Source: Lentibacillus lipolyticus
GTDB taxonomy: Bacteria; Bacillota; Bacilli; Bacillales; Amphibacillaceae
Length of the DNA: 64,000 bases
Direction: 5' to 3'
Assembly: GCA_004145795.1 (NCBI GenBank)
Contig: SEIO01000004.1
Coordinates: 1 to 64,000, forward strand
Shown here: piece after piece, positions 56,088 to 64,000 of the stretch
Numbering within the stretch: the first letter of the stretch is position 1
How the letters are laid out: each line of letters opens with the position of its first letter
Program-made: the position numbers and the translations under genes
Notes under the pieces: generated by a model
The model's input: the letters and a program-made list of their open reading frames with translations, nothing else
Told to the model about the DNA's origin: nothing
The model's database searches: none

Positions 56088-57707
56088 TCACCATTCTCTT
56101 TCATCATCGGCATCAGGAAGTGTTTTCTGAAATCCTCTGCGCATTTTTCTAAGTTTTTTGCGTTGTTTCTCCCGGAATTCCGGATCGTGTTCGCGCTGTT
56201 TCCTCTCCATTTGCAAGATGTCATGTTCGCTATTCAGTGCTTTGAAGAGTGAAACACACATAAAAATCATCAAAACCGCAAACGGCAATGCAGCAATCAG
56301 CATGGCCATTTGGAGTGCCGACAGCCCGCCGGACCACAATAGGACCGCTGCGGTTGCAGCAAGAATAATTCCCCAGATAGCTTTAACACCCGTACTTGGA
56401 TTCAACTTGCCACCTGTTGTCAGCATGCCAAGCACAAATGTACCAGAATCGGCTGAGGTAACGAAAAAGGAAGTAATCAAGAGTACTGCAATCCCGATAA
56501 CAACGGTTGCTCCAGGCGTTGATTCAAGAAATGCAAATAAAGCTACTTCATTTCCCATTTCATTCATGAGCCTATGGATAATACCTCCTTCAGCCGCATT
56601 CATTTCAAATCCGGCAATGCCGAAAACAGAGAACCAGAAGGCACTGAATATGACTGGTATGGCAGTCACTCCAAGGACAAATTCACGGATAGTCCTTCCT
56701 CTGGAGACCCGGGCAATAAAGGTGCCAACAAACGGTGACCAGCCAATCCACCAAGCCCAGTAAAAGAGTGTCCATGCATTAAGAAATTCTCTGTCCCCTG
56801 TAAATGCATTCATGCTGAATGTCATCGTTGGGAGATTTTGCAAATAATTACCCATTGTTGTTGTAAATGATTCCATCATCTTCACAGAGGATCCAAGAAT
56901 AAACACAAATAGCATCAGTGCGACGGCAAGAACAATATTTGCCCAGCTCAGATAGCGAATACCTCGGTTAATGCCTGTCGTCGCAGAAAGCATAAATAAT
57001 ATGGTAATGACTAAAATGACAATCAGATTTGTAGTCAGTGTATTTGGAATTCCTTCAAAGGTGTAGCTTAAACCTGCTGTAATCTGTGTTGCGCCAAGTC
57101 CAAGAGATGTTGCAATACCAAATACGGTGGCAAAAACGGCCAGCGTATCAATAGCAGTTCCTACACCACCTTTAGATTTGTCGCCAATCAGTGGTGAAAA
57201 AGCGGAACTAATTAAAGCAGGTGCCCCGTGACGGAATTTAAAATAAGCCAGTGTCAAAGCAAGCACCGCATATGTAGCCCATGGATGGAATCCCCAATGG
57301 AATAAGGTGTACTGCATGGACTCTTCTGCAGCAGCCGTTGTTTCTGGATCAGCAGAAGGTGGTGAATAAAAGTGTGTTATAGGTTCCGTCACACCGTAGA
57401 ATACCAGACCGACACCCATACCGGCGGTGAACAAAAATGCAAACCAGGTAAAATAACTATACTCCGGCTCATCATCGGGCTTTCCAAGCTTGATTTTTCC
57501 ATATGGCCCGAATATCAAATACAATGCAAGGATAACAAATCCTGTCGTAACGACTAAATAAAACCAGCCAAATGTATCGGAAATAAAACCGTCAACGACA
57601 CCTAATACATATTCAACATTTGACGGGAAAAATGCTCCCCACAAGATAAACACAGATACGATTGCAAGAGATACCCAAAAAACAGCTGTCAATGTTTTGG
57701 ATTTAAT
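56088..57707 (-). CDS. BCCT-family betaine/carnitine/choline transporter
   Basis: About 539 residues, twelve membrane segments. GMGVGLVFYGVTEPITHF and the HWGFHPWATYAVLAL block with the substrate-cage tryptophans (WTLFYWAWWIGWSPFVG) identify the family, which imports glycine betaine or related osmolytes. GGGAGGT (57714-57720) sits ideally before an ATT codon at 57707 (IKSKTLTAVFW), whereas the first standard start, TTG at 57692, is about 21 bases away; the ATT start is therefore likely. The C-terminus is long, charged and cytoplasmic (HDILQMERKQREHDPEF), as in osmoregulated members. Confidence 0.9.
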   Translation of the reverse strand: MKSKTLTAVFWVSLAIVSVFILWGAFFPSNVEYVLGVVDGFISDTFGWFYLVVTTGFVILALYLIFGPYGKIKLGKPDDEPEYSYFTWFAFLFTAGMGVGLVFYGVTEPITHFYSPPSADPETTAAAEESMQYTLFHWGFHPWATYAVLALTLAYFKFRHGAPALISSAFSPLIGDKSKGGVGTAIDTLAVFATVFGIATSLGLGATQITAGLSYTFEGIPNTLTTNLIVILVITILFMLSATTGINRGIRYLSWANIVLAVALMLFVFILGSSVKMMESFTTTMGNYLQNLPTMTFSMNAFTGDREFLNAWTLFYWAWWIGWSPFVGTFIARVSRGRTIREFVLGVTAIPVIFSAFWFSVFGIAGFEMNAAEGGIIHRLMNEMGNEVALFAFLESTPGATVVIGIAVLLITSFFVTSADSGTFVLGMLTTGGKLNPSTGVKAIWGIILAATAAVLLWSGGLSALQMAMLIAALPFAVLMIFMCVSLFKALNSEHDILQMERKQREHDPEFREKQRKKLRKMRRGFQKTLPDADDEREW

Positions 57708-57720
57708 AGTAATACCTCCC

Positions 57721-58049
57721 TATATTTTTTCAAAATTTGTAACATTGACCGACTCCGGTTTCCAACGTTTGATTTTACCGTGTTTTTGAAAACATGTGGT
57801 CGGATATAACCCCCATATTATGAAAATGAATACAATTACGGGAGATTTTATAATCTTTCCATTCGTATGACTTTTTCTATTCTCTGCTCCTTCCGAATGT
57901 AAATACTCGAGTCATGTCGAAATGGCACCGTAAAGTATTTAAACATACTCACAAGGACAATTCAACCGAAAATGTAGTTGTATTCTCCCCCTTTATCTCT
58001 AATTCATACTGTATACATATTCCCAATTCCAAGGCTAATAAAAAGGTTA
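57721..58049. other. Intergenic region between the BCCT and deacetylase genes
   Basis: About 330 bases with divergent genes and no coding frame of note. It should hold the BCCT promoter; no strong boxes are obvious. Confidence 0.4.
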
Positions 58050-58079
58050 TAGTCAAGTTTCTGTTTTTTACTGTATAAT
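58050..58079 (+). promoter_or_regulatory. Promoter of the polysaccharide deacetylase gene
   Basis: TAGTCA (58050-58055) and TATAAT (58074-58079) are 18 bases apart, with the start codon 32 bases beyond. Confidence 0.6.
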
Positions 58080-58110
58080 AAGATGAGAGGAAACTACAAG
58101 GAGGCACGGT

Positions 58111-58998
58111 ATGAAAAACATTATATGGCTTGTCGTTGCAATCACATTATTCATAACCGGATGTTCAGACATTACGTCCGATGAAGAAAAGGGAAGCGAA
58201 CAGGGAAATAGCCAGGAAGAGACACAGAAATCGACAAAGAATACAGCTGACACGAACAAGAACGAGCCGGAAAATGGGGCAAACGATGAAGAACAGCCAG
58301 AAGAAAAGCAGATGGACAAGAAAGAAACGACAGAACCCATTTATAAAGTAGATGAGGAAACTTCTTCTGTGGTGCCTATTAACGAAGAAGGAAATGAAAA
58401 AATAGTGTTGCTGACCATTGATGATGCACCTGATGAACATGCTTTGAATATGGCAAATACACTAAAAGATCTGGAGGCTGGCGCCATTTTTTTTGTTAAT
58501 GGCCATTTTCTGAACACCGCTGAGAATAAGAAAGCCTTGCAGAAAATACACGATATGGGGTTTGCAATAGGCAATCATACATACAATCACGAACTTTTGT
58601 CTGATTTGCCGACCGAGAAGCAAAAAGAAGAAATTGTCAGTCTGAATGATAAGATAGAAAATATAATCGGGGAACGACCGCAATTTTTCAGAGCGCCACA
58701 TGGTAAAAATACGGATTATTCAAATAAGCTTGCTGGCCAAGAAGGTATGGTGACAATGAACTGGACATATGGGTATGACTACTTTGAGCCATATATGGAT
58801 GCCGAAAAACTGACAGAAGCAATGGTCAGCGGAAAAGGGCCGGAGGTAGATATTCCTTACAGCCTGCTGAAGCCGGGTGCCAATTTGCTGATGCATGACC
58901 GTGAATGGACTGCTAAAGCACTGCCCGATATTATAGAAGGTTTGCGTGCAAAAGGATATGAAATTGTCGATCCAGCCCTGATTCAGACAAAAGAATAA
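58111..58998 (+). CDS. Lipoprotein polysaccharide deacetylase
   Basis: 295 residues. Signal peptide with lipobox LFITGCSD (Cys near 18), a 60-residue Glu/Lys/Asn-rich linker, then a NodB-type deacetylase domain: TIDDAPDEH (motif 1, with Ile-Asp-Asp-Ala in place of the usual Phe-Asp-Asp-Gly), HTYNHELL (motif 2 metal His), FRAPHG (motif 3) and LLMHDREW (motif 5). It likely deacetylates peptidoglycan or another surface glycan. The GGAGG ribosome site is good. Confidence 0.88.
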   Translation: MKNIIWLVVAITLFITGCSDITSDEEKGSEQGNSQEETQKSTKNTADTNKNEPENGANDEEQPEEKQMDKKETTEPIYKVDEETSSVVPINEEGNEKIVLLTIDDAPDEHALNMANTLKDLEAGAIFFVNGHFLNTAENKKALQKIHDMGFAIGNHTYNHELLSDLPTEKQKEEIVSLNDKIENIIGERPQFFRAPHGKNTDYSNKLAGQEGMVTMNWTYGYDYFEPYMDAEKLTEAMVSGKGPEVDIPYSLLKPGANLLMHDREWTAKALPDIIEGLRAKGYEIVDPALIQTKE

Positions 58999-59010
58999 AA
59001 CAATCGAAAG

Positions 59011-59040
59011 CAGCCAGTTGTCCAAGCTGGCTGGTTTTTA
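59011..59040 (+). terminator. Terminator after the deacetylase gene
   Basis: CAGCCAG pairs with CTGGCTG, followed by GTTTTTA. Confidence 0.75.
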
Positions 59041-59110
59041 GTACACTGTTTTTTAAATTTGCTTCTAATTTCATTCTTCTAAAAATGAAACCATACTTAG
59101 TAGTATCTAT

Positions 59111-59236
59111 ATAATGCGACGTAACTTTGTATGAGTTTTAAACCACCGCTGCGGAAATACACTACGCTTTCCGTGGGCGGCTGATGAGCACCCAAGTGTA
59201 TTTCCGTAGCGGTGTCATAGCACTTACGCGCATTAT
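59111..59236. repeat. Nested palindromic repeat (126 bp)
   Basis: Outer arms ATAATGCG (59111-59118) and CGCATTAT (59229-59236) are perfect. Inner arms ACCGCTGCGGAAATACACT (59145-59163) and AGTGTATTTCCGTAGCGGT (59195-59213) pair with one G-T. The loop contains CTTTCCGTGGGCGGCTGATG, a string I recognise from common Bacillaceae intergenic repeats. No gene inside. Confidence 0.75.
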
Positions 59237-59357
59237 CTATCAACTGTGCTGGAAAAACAACAAAGTATGCAAAAGGGGCCTTTGTAAATAGTTGAGGTGT
59301 ATTGATAAAAATTTGCACAGAAACATAAACCGTTTAATATGATATACTAATTACCGA

Positions 59358-59386
59358 TTGATTTGTTCATTATGTTATACTATAAT
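59358..59386 (+). promoter_or_regulatory. Promoter of the SR1 RNA
   Basis: TTGATT (59358-59363) and TATAAT (59381-59386) are 17 bases apart; transcription should start near 59393. In B. subtilis the homologous promoter is repressed by CcpN under glycolytic conditions; whether that holds here cannot be seen. Confidence 0.65.
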
Positions 59387-59392
59387 AAGAAT

Positions 59393-59580
59393 ATCATTAC
59401 ACCGAAACAAAAGGAGATGGGGTTAATGGGGACGATTATTTGCCAGGACTGTCAGGAAGTCATCGAGCATTTTGATGATGAGAAGGTAACGACACTGTTT
59501 GGAACTTGCCCGGATTGCAGCCAAAATTGAATACGTTTTCAGACGGAAAAAGCTGCACTTTAATGGTGCAGCTTTTTTTG
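59393..59580 (+). ncRNA. sr1: SR1 dual-function small RNA
   Basis: A unit of about 190 bases with its own promoter, the SR1P reading frame in the middle, and a terminator AAAAGCTGCAC/GTGCAGCTTTT at 59547-59579. Its size and position after the pdh region match B. subtilis SR1, which is both an sRNA that blocks ahrC translation and an mRNA for SR1P. The antisense part is inferred from homology only. Confidence 0.75.
59426..59530 (+). CDS. sr1p: SR1P, GapA-binding small protein
   Basis: 34 residues, MGTIICQDCQEVIEHFDDEK, then a second CPDC pair. In B. subtilis SR1P binds glyceraldehyde-3-phosphate dehydrogenase GapA and affects RNase J1. It starts behind AAAGGAG, and the codon region is conserved by family memory (MGTI, DEKVTTL). 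RNase J1 is also encoded in this window. Confidence 0.9.
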   Translation: MGTIICQDCQEVIEHFDDEKVTTLFGTCPDCSQN

Positions 59581-59732
59581 GCAGATAGGAAAGCATGAAT
59601 ACTTTCATACTGCATCAGTGCAACGAGGAATTTCGCCATTGAGCTAGCGATAGGTCAAGTTTTCTAATGTTCGAACGGTTAGCCATGATGGGGCATGACA
59701 TGCTATGATAAAAGAAAAACGGGGTGAATAGT

Positions 59733-60692
59733 ATGAAGTGGGGGACGGAGATTACCAAGCTGTTACAAATTGACTATCCAATCATTCAGGGTGGGCTTGC
59801 TTACTTAGCATACGCTGATTTGGCAGCAGCTGTATCCAATGCTGGCGGACTGGGGCAAATCACGGCAATGAGTCTGGATGGTCCCGAAGCATTACGAGAA
59901 GAAATCCATAAGGTGAAAAGACAGACAGATAAACCATTCGGAGTAAACTTTGCCATCGGCCAGCACGGCCGGCCTTTTGAACATATGGTTCAGGTGGCGA
60001 TTGATGAAGAAGTCTCAGTCATATCCGTAACTGGCGGTAACCCAAAGCCAGTGCTTGACATGGTAGACGGTCACCCGATCAAAAAACTGGTTCTCACGGC
60101 TGCGCGAAGACAGGCTGAAAAAGCCGAAGAACTTGGTGCGGACGCGGTTATGGTTGTGGGCCAAGAAGGTGGTGGGCATCTGGGCCGTGACGACATAGGC
60201 ACATTCGTCTTGACGCCACAAGTTGTGGACGCAGTGTCCATTCCGGTCATTGCTTCTGGTGGCATTACTGATGGCAAAAGTATGATGGCTGCGTTTGCAC
60301 TCGGAGCGGAAGGAATTGAAATGGGCACCCGATTCATTGCCACAAAGGAATGTGTCGATGCTCATCCGGCCTATAAACAGGCACTCCTTGATGCGAAAGA
60401 AAACGCAACAGTAGTGATTAAGCGATCCTTGGGAACACCGGCCCGGGCCTTAAAAAATTCCTGGACAGAAGAAATCCTGCAAATGGAACAGCAGTATGGA
60501 GATTATGAATCACTTAAGGGACATATAAGCGGGGAAGCGAACAAACGCTATATTTATGATGGTGATGATACAAGAGGTTTTGGCTGGGCCGGGCAAGGTG
60601 CAGCCCGGATCAAACATGTCCCCTCTGTCAGTGAGCTTATTAGTGGCATGCTGGAGGAAGCCAGTACAATCAGGCGAAAATGGAATGAATGA
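59733..60692 (+). CDS. Nitronate monooxygenase/FabK-like FMN enzyme
   Basis: 319 residues, TIM barrel of the 2-nitropropane dioxygenase/FabK family: PIIQGGLAYLAYADLAAAVSNAGG near the N-terminus, GQEGGGHLGRD in the middle (catalytic/phosphate-binding), and VIASGGITDGKSM for FMN phosphate. Members either oxidise nitronates or reduce enoyl-ACP; the GQEGGGH motif fits the former more. The ATG at 59733 follows GGGGTG. yktA follows by 14 bases. Confidence 0.88.
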   Translation: MKWGTEITKLLQIDYPIIQGGLAYLAYADLAAAVSNAGGLGQITAMSLDGPEALREEIHKVKRQTDKPFGVNFAIGQHGRPFEHMVQVAIDEEVSVISVTGGNPKPVLDMVDGHPIKKLVLTAARRQAEKAEELGADAVMVVGQEGGGHLGRDDIGTFVLTPQVVDAVSIPVIASGGITDGKSMMAAFALGAEGIEMGTRFIATKECVDAHPAYKQALLDAKENATVVIKRSLGTPARALKNSWTEEILQMEQQYGDYESLKGHISGEANKRYIYDGDDTRGFGWAGQGAARIKHVPSVSELISGMLEEASTIRRKWNE

Positions 60693-60706
60693 GGTGAACA
60701 GAAGCG

Positions 60707-60976
60707 ATGAATTATCATTATCCGCTTGATGATGAATGGTCGAAACAAGAAGTGATTGATGTCGTAAATTTTTTCGCTCTTGTAGAGCAGGCATATGAGA
60801 AACAGGCTGCGTGCGATGACGTGCTCGCTGCTTATCAGCGCTTCAAGCGGATTGTGCCTTCTAAAAGCGAGGAAAAAACGTATTTCCGAGAGTTTGAGCA
60901 GGCATCGGGTTATGCCGCTTTCCCAGTTGTGAAAAAAGCAAGAAACAGTGACCAGAAAAACATCCGTATGAAATGA
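60707..60976 (+). CDS. yktA: YktA (UPF0223) protein
   Basis: 89 residues starting MNYHYPLDDEWSKQEVIDVV, helical, matching the UPF0223 family. It lies directly after the nitronate monooxygenase gene behind GAGGTGAACAG. Function unknown; its order before yktB and suhB matches B. subtilis. Confidence 0.9.
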   Translation: MNYHYPLDDEWSKQEVIDVVNFFALVEQAYEKQAACDDVLAAYQRFKRIVPSKSEEKTYFREFEQASGYAAFPVVKKARNSDQKNIRMK

Positions 60977-60986
60977 TGAAAAGGGG

Positions 60987-61056
60987 CTGGGACAAGAGAC
61001 GTTTAGTCAAAGAAAAATCCGAACAACGATTCACATAGAATCAGTTCGGATTTTTC
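60987..61056 (+). repeat. GGGACA/ATCCGAAC terminator-like repeat, copy 2
   Basis: CTGGGACAAGA starts 10 bases after the yktA stop, and the hairpin AAAAATCCGAAC (61013-61024) / GTTCGGATTTTTC (61044-61056) follows. The right outer GTCCCAG arm seen in copy 1 is missing. It can serve as terminator for yktA. Confidence 0.8.
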
Positions 61057-61168
61057 ACTTAGTGCAGTGTTTTTTCGGAGCGCTGACTATATCAATCGTA
61101 TTTAGAAGTGATTCGTTCCCGCCTTTTTTGTTTCAAACTTTAATTGTATAAGCTTTTTCATCACGTCT

Positions 61169-61789
61169 TTACTGATCCATCGAGATGTTGAACAGGGGTG
61201 TCAGTGTGCGGAACGTGGACTGAGCTTCTTGCAGGAAACGCTCCCTTTCTTTCAGGACAGGGTCATCCGGATAAAAGTGCCTGCCAATCAGAAATTCCGC
61301 CTTTTTTACGTTTTGCAGCCGTGTCAACGCTTGTTCGAGGTCAATGTTTTCCAATGTTTCTGCATCTTTTTTCGTGTGATCGAGAGAAATTACATAACTT
61401 GATGGTACTTTCTGTCTGATATCGTCAGTGTGATTTAAAAATGCTTTTGCAATATTTTCTTTTCCCGGCAGTTCATAAATATAGGCTAGCCACATAAACA
61501 AATGATCATCAAACATTCCAATCTGGAAATGCGGGTGCTTCTTGTACCCTCGTTTATCATGACAAAACGCCATCCACGTATCATTTGGCGGATTTTTCGT
61601 CCTCCTGGCGTGTTTAGCTATATGTACGTGCATTTGTTTACCCGTCATATTTGACACGGGTTCAGCAAGTTCGTCCCCAATTGCCTTAAATTTCGGCTGT
61701 ATTCGTTCTCTGATGGCTTCCATGCGCTCATCCAATCCGTCGATGGTGAAAACATTAAAATCCTCTTTCATAAAACCTTCAAATTCCAT
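61169..61789 (-). CDS. yktB: YktB (DUF1054) protein
   Basis: 206 residues, with GFMKEDFNVFTIDGLDERME, HIAKHARRTKNPPNDTW and the KRGYKKHPHFQIG block of the DUF1054/UPF0637 family. Cytoplasmic, function unknown. The start follows AAGGAGGGAG. It is convergent with yktA. Confidence 0.92.
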   Translation of the reverse strand: MEFEGFMKEDFNVFTIDGLDERMEAIRERIQPKFKAIGDELAEPVSNMTGKQMHVHIAKHARRTKNPPNDTWMAFCHDKRGYKKHPHFQIGMFDDHLFMWLAYIYELPGKENIAKAFLNHTDDIRQKVPSSYVISLDHTKKDAETLENIDLEQALTRLQNVKKAEFLIGRHFYPDDPVLKERERFLQEAQSTFRTLTPLFNISMDQ

Positions 61790-61918
61790 CGGTCTCCCTC
61801 CTTGCGGCTGACTTGTATAGTGGTAGTCATATTATTCGTCAAAAAAAGAGAACCGTCAAGCAATCCATTTATCTAAATGTTTAAAAAATGAAGGGGAGGG
61901 AATGGAGGAAATAGCGAA

Positions 61919-62173
61919 ATGATGAACGAACTGGCGTATAGCAGCATATACATAATAAAAGCCACCAGAAAGGTTGTGGGTGACGTGAAATATGTTGTGG
62001 AGGATTTAAGAAGAAAAGCTGCCAAAAGCAAGTTGCCCGTTATCCGCATTGAAATTGATTATGAACTGATGACGTTATATGACGCCATGCAGGCGAATGA
62101 TACCGTGCAAATAATAAAATCGAAAGAAAAACTGAAAGCATTAAGAGCACGACTTTTGGAATTACAGGAATAA
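61919..62173 (+). CDS. Small helical protein in the yktB-suhB gap
   Basis: 84 residues, charged and helical, starting MMNELAYSSIYIIKATRKVV. The position between yktB and suhB corresponds to the small ykzI gene of B. subtilis, but similarity cannot be verified by eye. The start follows TGGAGG. Function unknown. Confidence 0.6.
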   Translation: MMNELAYSSIYIIKATRKVVGDVKYVVEDLRRKAAKSKLPVIRIEIDYELMTLYDAMQANDTVQIIKSKEKLKALRARLLELQE

Positions 62174-62356
62174 AACGGGGGGAAATGGCCCCAAAATTAC
62201 ATACACTCATTTTTATTTGGTATGGATCATTTGGGGTCATTTTCAGCATCGTTTTTCCTATGGTACTTGTCCAGCCTCCGAAAATGGCCCTTCAATATGA
62301 TTCCGGGACGATAATTTGGTATGATGGCAATAGATTGAAAAACTGGAGGCATACAA

Positions 62357-63166
62357 ATGAATAAGCAGGAACGAGATGCAATATACGGATTGGCCAAAGA
62401 ATGGGTATTGGAAGCGGGAAGTACAATCAGAGAACGCATCTATGATCCGCTGACCATTGACACAAAGGCAGATGCCAACGATCTTGTAACGACTATGGAC
62501 AAGGATACGGAATATTTTTTTATGACGAACATAAAAAACGTCTACCCGGATCATTCCATTATTGGTGAGGAAGGTTATGGCGATGATGTAGCGACTTTAG
62601 ATGGGACTGTCTGGATTATTGACCCCATTGATGGAACAATGAATTTCGTTCACCAGAAAAGAAATTTCGCTATTTCCGTTGGTATTTATCATGACGGTGT
62701 TGGTGAAATTGGGCTAATTTATGACGTCATGGCGAATAATCTGTACAGTGCTAAAAGAGGAGAAGGGGCATTTAAGAATGAGAAGGAACTGCCTGCCCTT
62801 CCCCAACAAAAGAATTTTCATGAGTCGATTCTTGGTGTGAACCATTTTTGGCTTTGTGAGAATCACCTCGTGAATGAAAAACAGATGCAGGACCTGGTGA
62901 GAACAGTAAGGGGCACAAGGTCCTATGGCTCAGCAGCAATTGAATTTGCATTTGTAGCAGAAGGGTCCTTGGATGGGTATATGACGATGGGGCTTTCTGC
63001 TTGGGATATAGCAGCAGGAATTGTAATTGTGAATGAGGTGGGTGGTGTGACGACAACTTCATTTGGTGAACCGATCAACTTGCTTAAGAAATCGTCGGTT
63101 TTAACCTGCAACCCGGCTATACAAGAGCAGATTGTTGATGGGTTTTTGCTAAAAGGAAGAAAGTGA
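62357..63166 (+). CDS. suhB: Inositol-1-monophosphatase family protein
   Basis: 269 residues. The Mg-binding motifs GEEGYG and WIIDPIDGTMNFVH (near residues 72-100) and AWDIAAGIVIVNEVGG near 215 are intact. Cleaves inositol or related sugar monophosphates; B. subtilis YktC is an inositol monophosphatase. The start follows TGGAGG. The stop lies inside a terminator palindrome. Confidence 0.93.
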   Translation: MNKQERDAIYGLAKEWVLEAGSTIRERIYDPLTIDTKADANDLVTTMDKDTEYFFMTNIKNVYPDHSIIGEEGYGDDVATLDGTVWIIDPIDGTMNFVHQKRNFAISVGIYHDGVGEIGLIYDVMANNLYSAKRGEGAFKNEKELPALPQQKNFHESILGVNHFWLCENHLVNEKQMQDLVRTVRGTRSYGSAAIEFAFVAEGSLDGYMTMGLSAWDIAAGIVIVNEVGGVTTTSFGEPINLLKKSSVLTCNPAIQEQIVDGFLLKGRK

Positions 63167-63190
63167 CCTTCATGAAGGTCACTTTCTTTT
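63157..63190. terminator. Bidirectional terminator overlapping suhB and ylaF stops
   Basis: AAGAAAGTGACCTTC and GAAGGTCACTTTCTT form a perfect palindrome around ATG-less CAT, with T-runs on the plus strand. Both convergent stop codons lie within it. Confidence 0.9.
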
Positions 63191-63349
63191 TCGTTTTACA
63201 TATAGTCCAAAGCCCATGAATAAAGACCCTAGCAGCAAAAACAATAAAACGAGCCAGATGTTCCGAAATGCTATGGCAATCCCAACAAGAACGAACATGA
63301 GAATGACAAGTGTAGCTAATAACAGCATGGGTATGTCAATTTTTCCCAT
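63179..63349 (-). CDS. ylaF: YlaF-family (DUF5325) two-segment membrane protein
   Basis: 56 residues with two hydrophobic segments (MLLLATLVILMFVLVGIA; WLVLLFLLLGSLFMGFG) and a basic tail VKRKRK. The fit with B. subtilis YlaF is by size, topology and position before ylaH. It starts behind GGAGTG on the minus strand. Confidence 0.75.
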   Translation of the reverse strand: MGKIDIPMLLLATLVILMFVLVGIAIAFRNIWLVLLFLLLGSLFMGFGLYVKRKRK

Positions 63350-63483
63350 AGAATCACTCCAATATTAATAGAATGCGTAAACAACTTCCATATGCAAAGA
63401 GGCACCGATTTTTCTGGCATGCCAGCATAAGATTTAGTATGATAGAAAAGAAGGTTGATTGCAATAGTGGATGGAGGATTTAG

Positions 63484-63798
63484 ATGGACACAAATTTCAG
63501 CTTTATATTTGATTTGGTTGTAAGCTATCAGGACAGTATAAATATTTTCTGGACTTTTTACGTTATGAATTTAATTCTTTCAGCCGTTGCCTATAAGCTT
63601 GGCTTTGCCCGCAAGCTGCCAATTCTGAAATCAGTGCTGGTATATATCATACTCGCCTTTGGAATGCTTATCTTGAATTTCTTTAGTCTTGTCGGATACC
63701 CAGTGACAGACAGCTTGATTGTTATTTGCCTCATCCTGGGCATTTACCGGTACCGGCTGCATCTGCAGCGGAAATCACAAAATGAAGAACCTGTTTAA
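63484..63798 (+). CDS. ylaH: YlaH-like membrane protein
   Basis: 104 residues with three membrane segments; the middle block AYKLGFARKLPILKSVLVY is the YlaH signature. Function unknown. It starts behind GGATGGAGG. A terminator-like repeat follows 28 bases after the stop. Confidence 0.9.
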   Translation: MDTNFSFIFDLVVSYQDSINIFWTFYVMNLILSAVAYKLGFARKLPILKSVLVYIILAFGMLILNFFSLVGYPVTDSLIVICLILGIYRYRLHLQRKSQNEEPV

Positions 63799-63826
63799 TG
63801 GCAGACAATCTCAGCATAAAAAGAGG

Positions 63827-63950
63827 CTGGGACATAGCGAAAATTATACGTGAAGGCATTTCGTTGGAGTCTATGAAAAGAGTAATGAAAAGAAAAATCC
63901 GAACCTGATTTAACATCTAAAAAATGTTGAATCATCGTTCGGACTTTTGT
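63827..63950 (+). repeat. GGGACA/ATCCGAAC terminator-like repeat, copy 3
   Basis: CTGGGACATAG begins 28 bases after the ylaH stop; the hairpin AAAAATCCGAAC (63893-63904) / GTTCGGACTTTT (63937-63948) follows, with an inner TTAACAT/ATGTTGA pairing. The right GGGACA arm may be outside the window. Confidence 0.75.
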
Positions 63951-64000
63951 TGCTTCCTCAATACTTTTATATAAGGTCTTTGTTTTTCTTATGTCTGTCA

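Overview
The window is a piece of chromosome from a low-to-medium-GC, endospore-forming Bacillaceae. The evidence is strong GGAGG-type ribosome sites, a full spoVA-type operon, Spo0E and SR1P small proteins, and a gene order from about 33.4 kb to the end that follows the Bacillus subtilis ykyB-ykuE-fadH-ykuL-ykuS-ykuT-ykuV ... ktrC-rnjA-rpoY-def-ykyA-pdhABCD-SR1-yktA-yktB-suhB-ylaF-ylaH region. Cytochrome bd, BCCT and Ktr transporters and the repeat types suggest a Virgibacillus/Oceanobacillus/Lentibacillus-like halotolerant relative; the genus is inference.

Layout: 0-0.5 kb holds the 3' end of a group II intron with its reverse transcriptase tail, directly followed by what looks like the 5' part of a second intron. 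0.8-7.7 kb carries isocitrate lyase, a YceI protein under a well-defined promoter/operator, a DUF6884 protein, a TPP riboswitch with thiT, and two transporters, the second an OFA-type formate/oxalate carrier. 7.8-11.2 kb is an NAD-type formate dehydrogenase (FdhA plus DUF1641 protein). 11.7-15.9 kb is cstA, a cory-CC-star small protein, an ArsA/Get3-like ATPase and a quinone-oxidoreductase-like enzyme. 15.9-19.7 kb (minus strand) is a seven-gene operon with the architecture of the spoVA2mob heat-resistance operon. 20.5-23.3 kb holds moeA, moaA and ywpF; the molybdenum cofactor they make is needed by FdhA. 23.5-33.4 kb has a Ktr potassium channel, a PAS-GGDEF-EAL protein, an HtrA-like protease with a zinc-ribbon partner, signal peptidase I, a PilZ protein, Spo0E and FbpB small proteins, and scdA behind an Fnr-type promoter. 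39.5-45.4 kb is cydABDC (minus strand). 46.5-49.6 kb is rnjA, rpoY and def. 51-56 kb is the pyruvate dehydrogenase operon, followed by a BCCT transporter, a lipoprotein polysaccharide deacetylase and the SR1 dual-function RNA.

Several functions connect: formate dehydrogenase, its transporter and Moco synthesis; low-oxygen/NO functions (cydABDC, scdA); potassium and c-di-AMP (ktrB/D, ktrC, darB); c-di-GMP (GGDEF-EAL and PilZ); and sporulation (spoVA operon, Spo0E).

The non-coding part is rich. There are at least four families of intergenic repeats: a MITE-like element with inverted ends (two copies), a 57-bp module with two AGGA-loop hairpins whose stems covary between copies, a terminator-like GGGACA/ATCCGAAC repeat (three copies, each just after a stop codon), and a large palindrome near 59.2 kb. 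No tRNA, rRNA or CRISPR array was seen.
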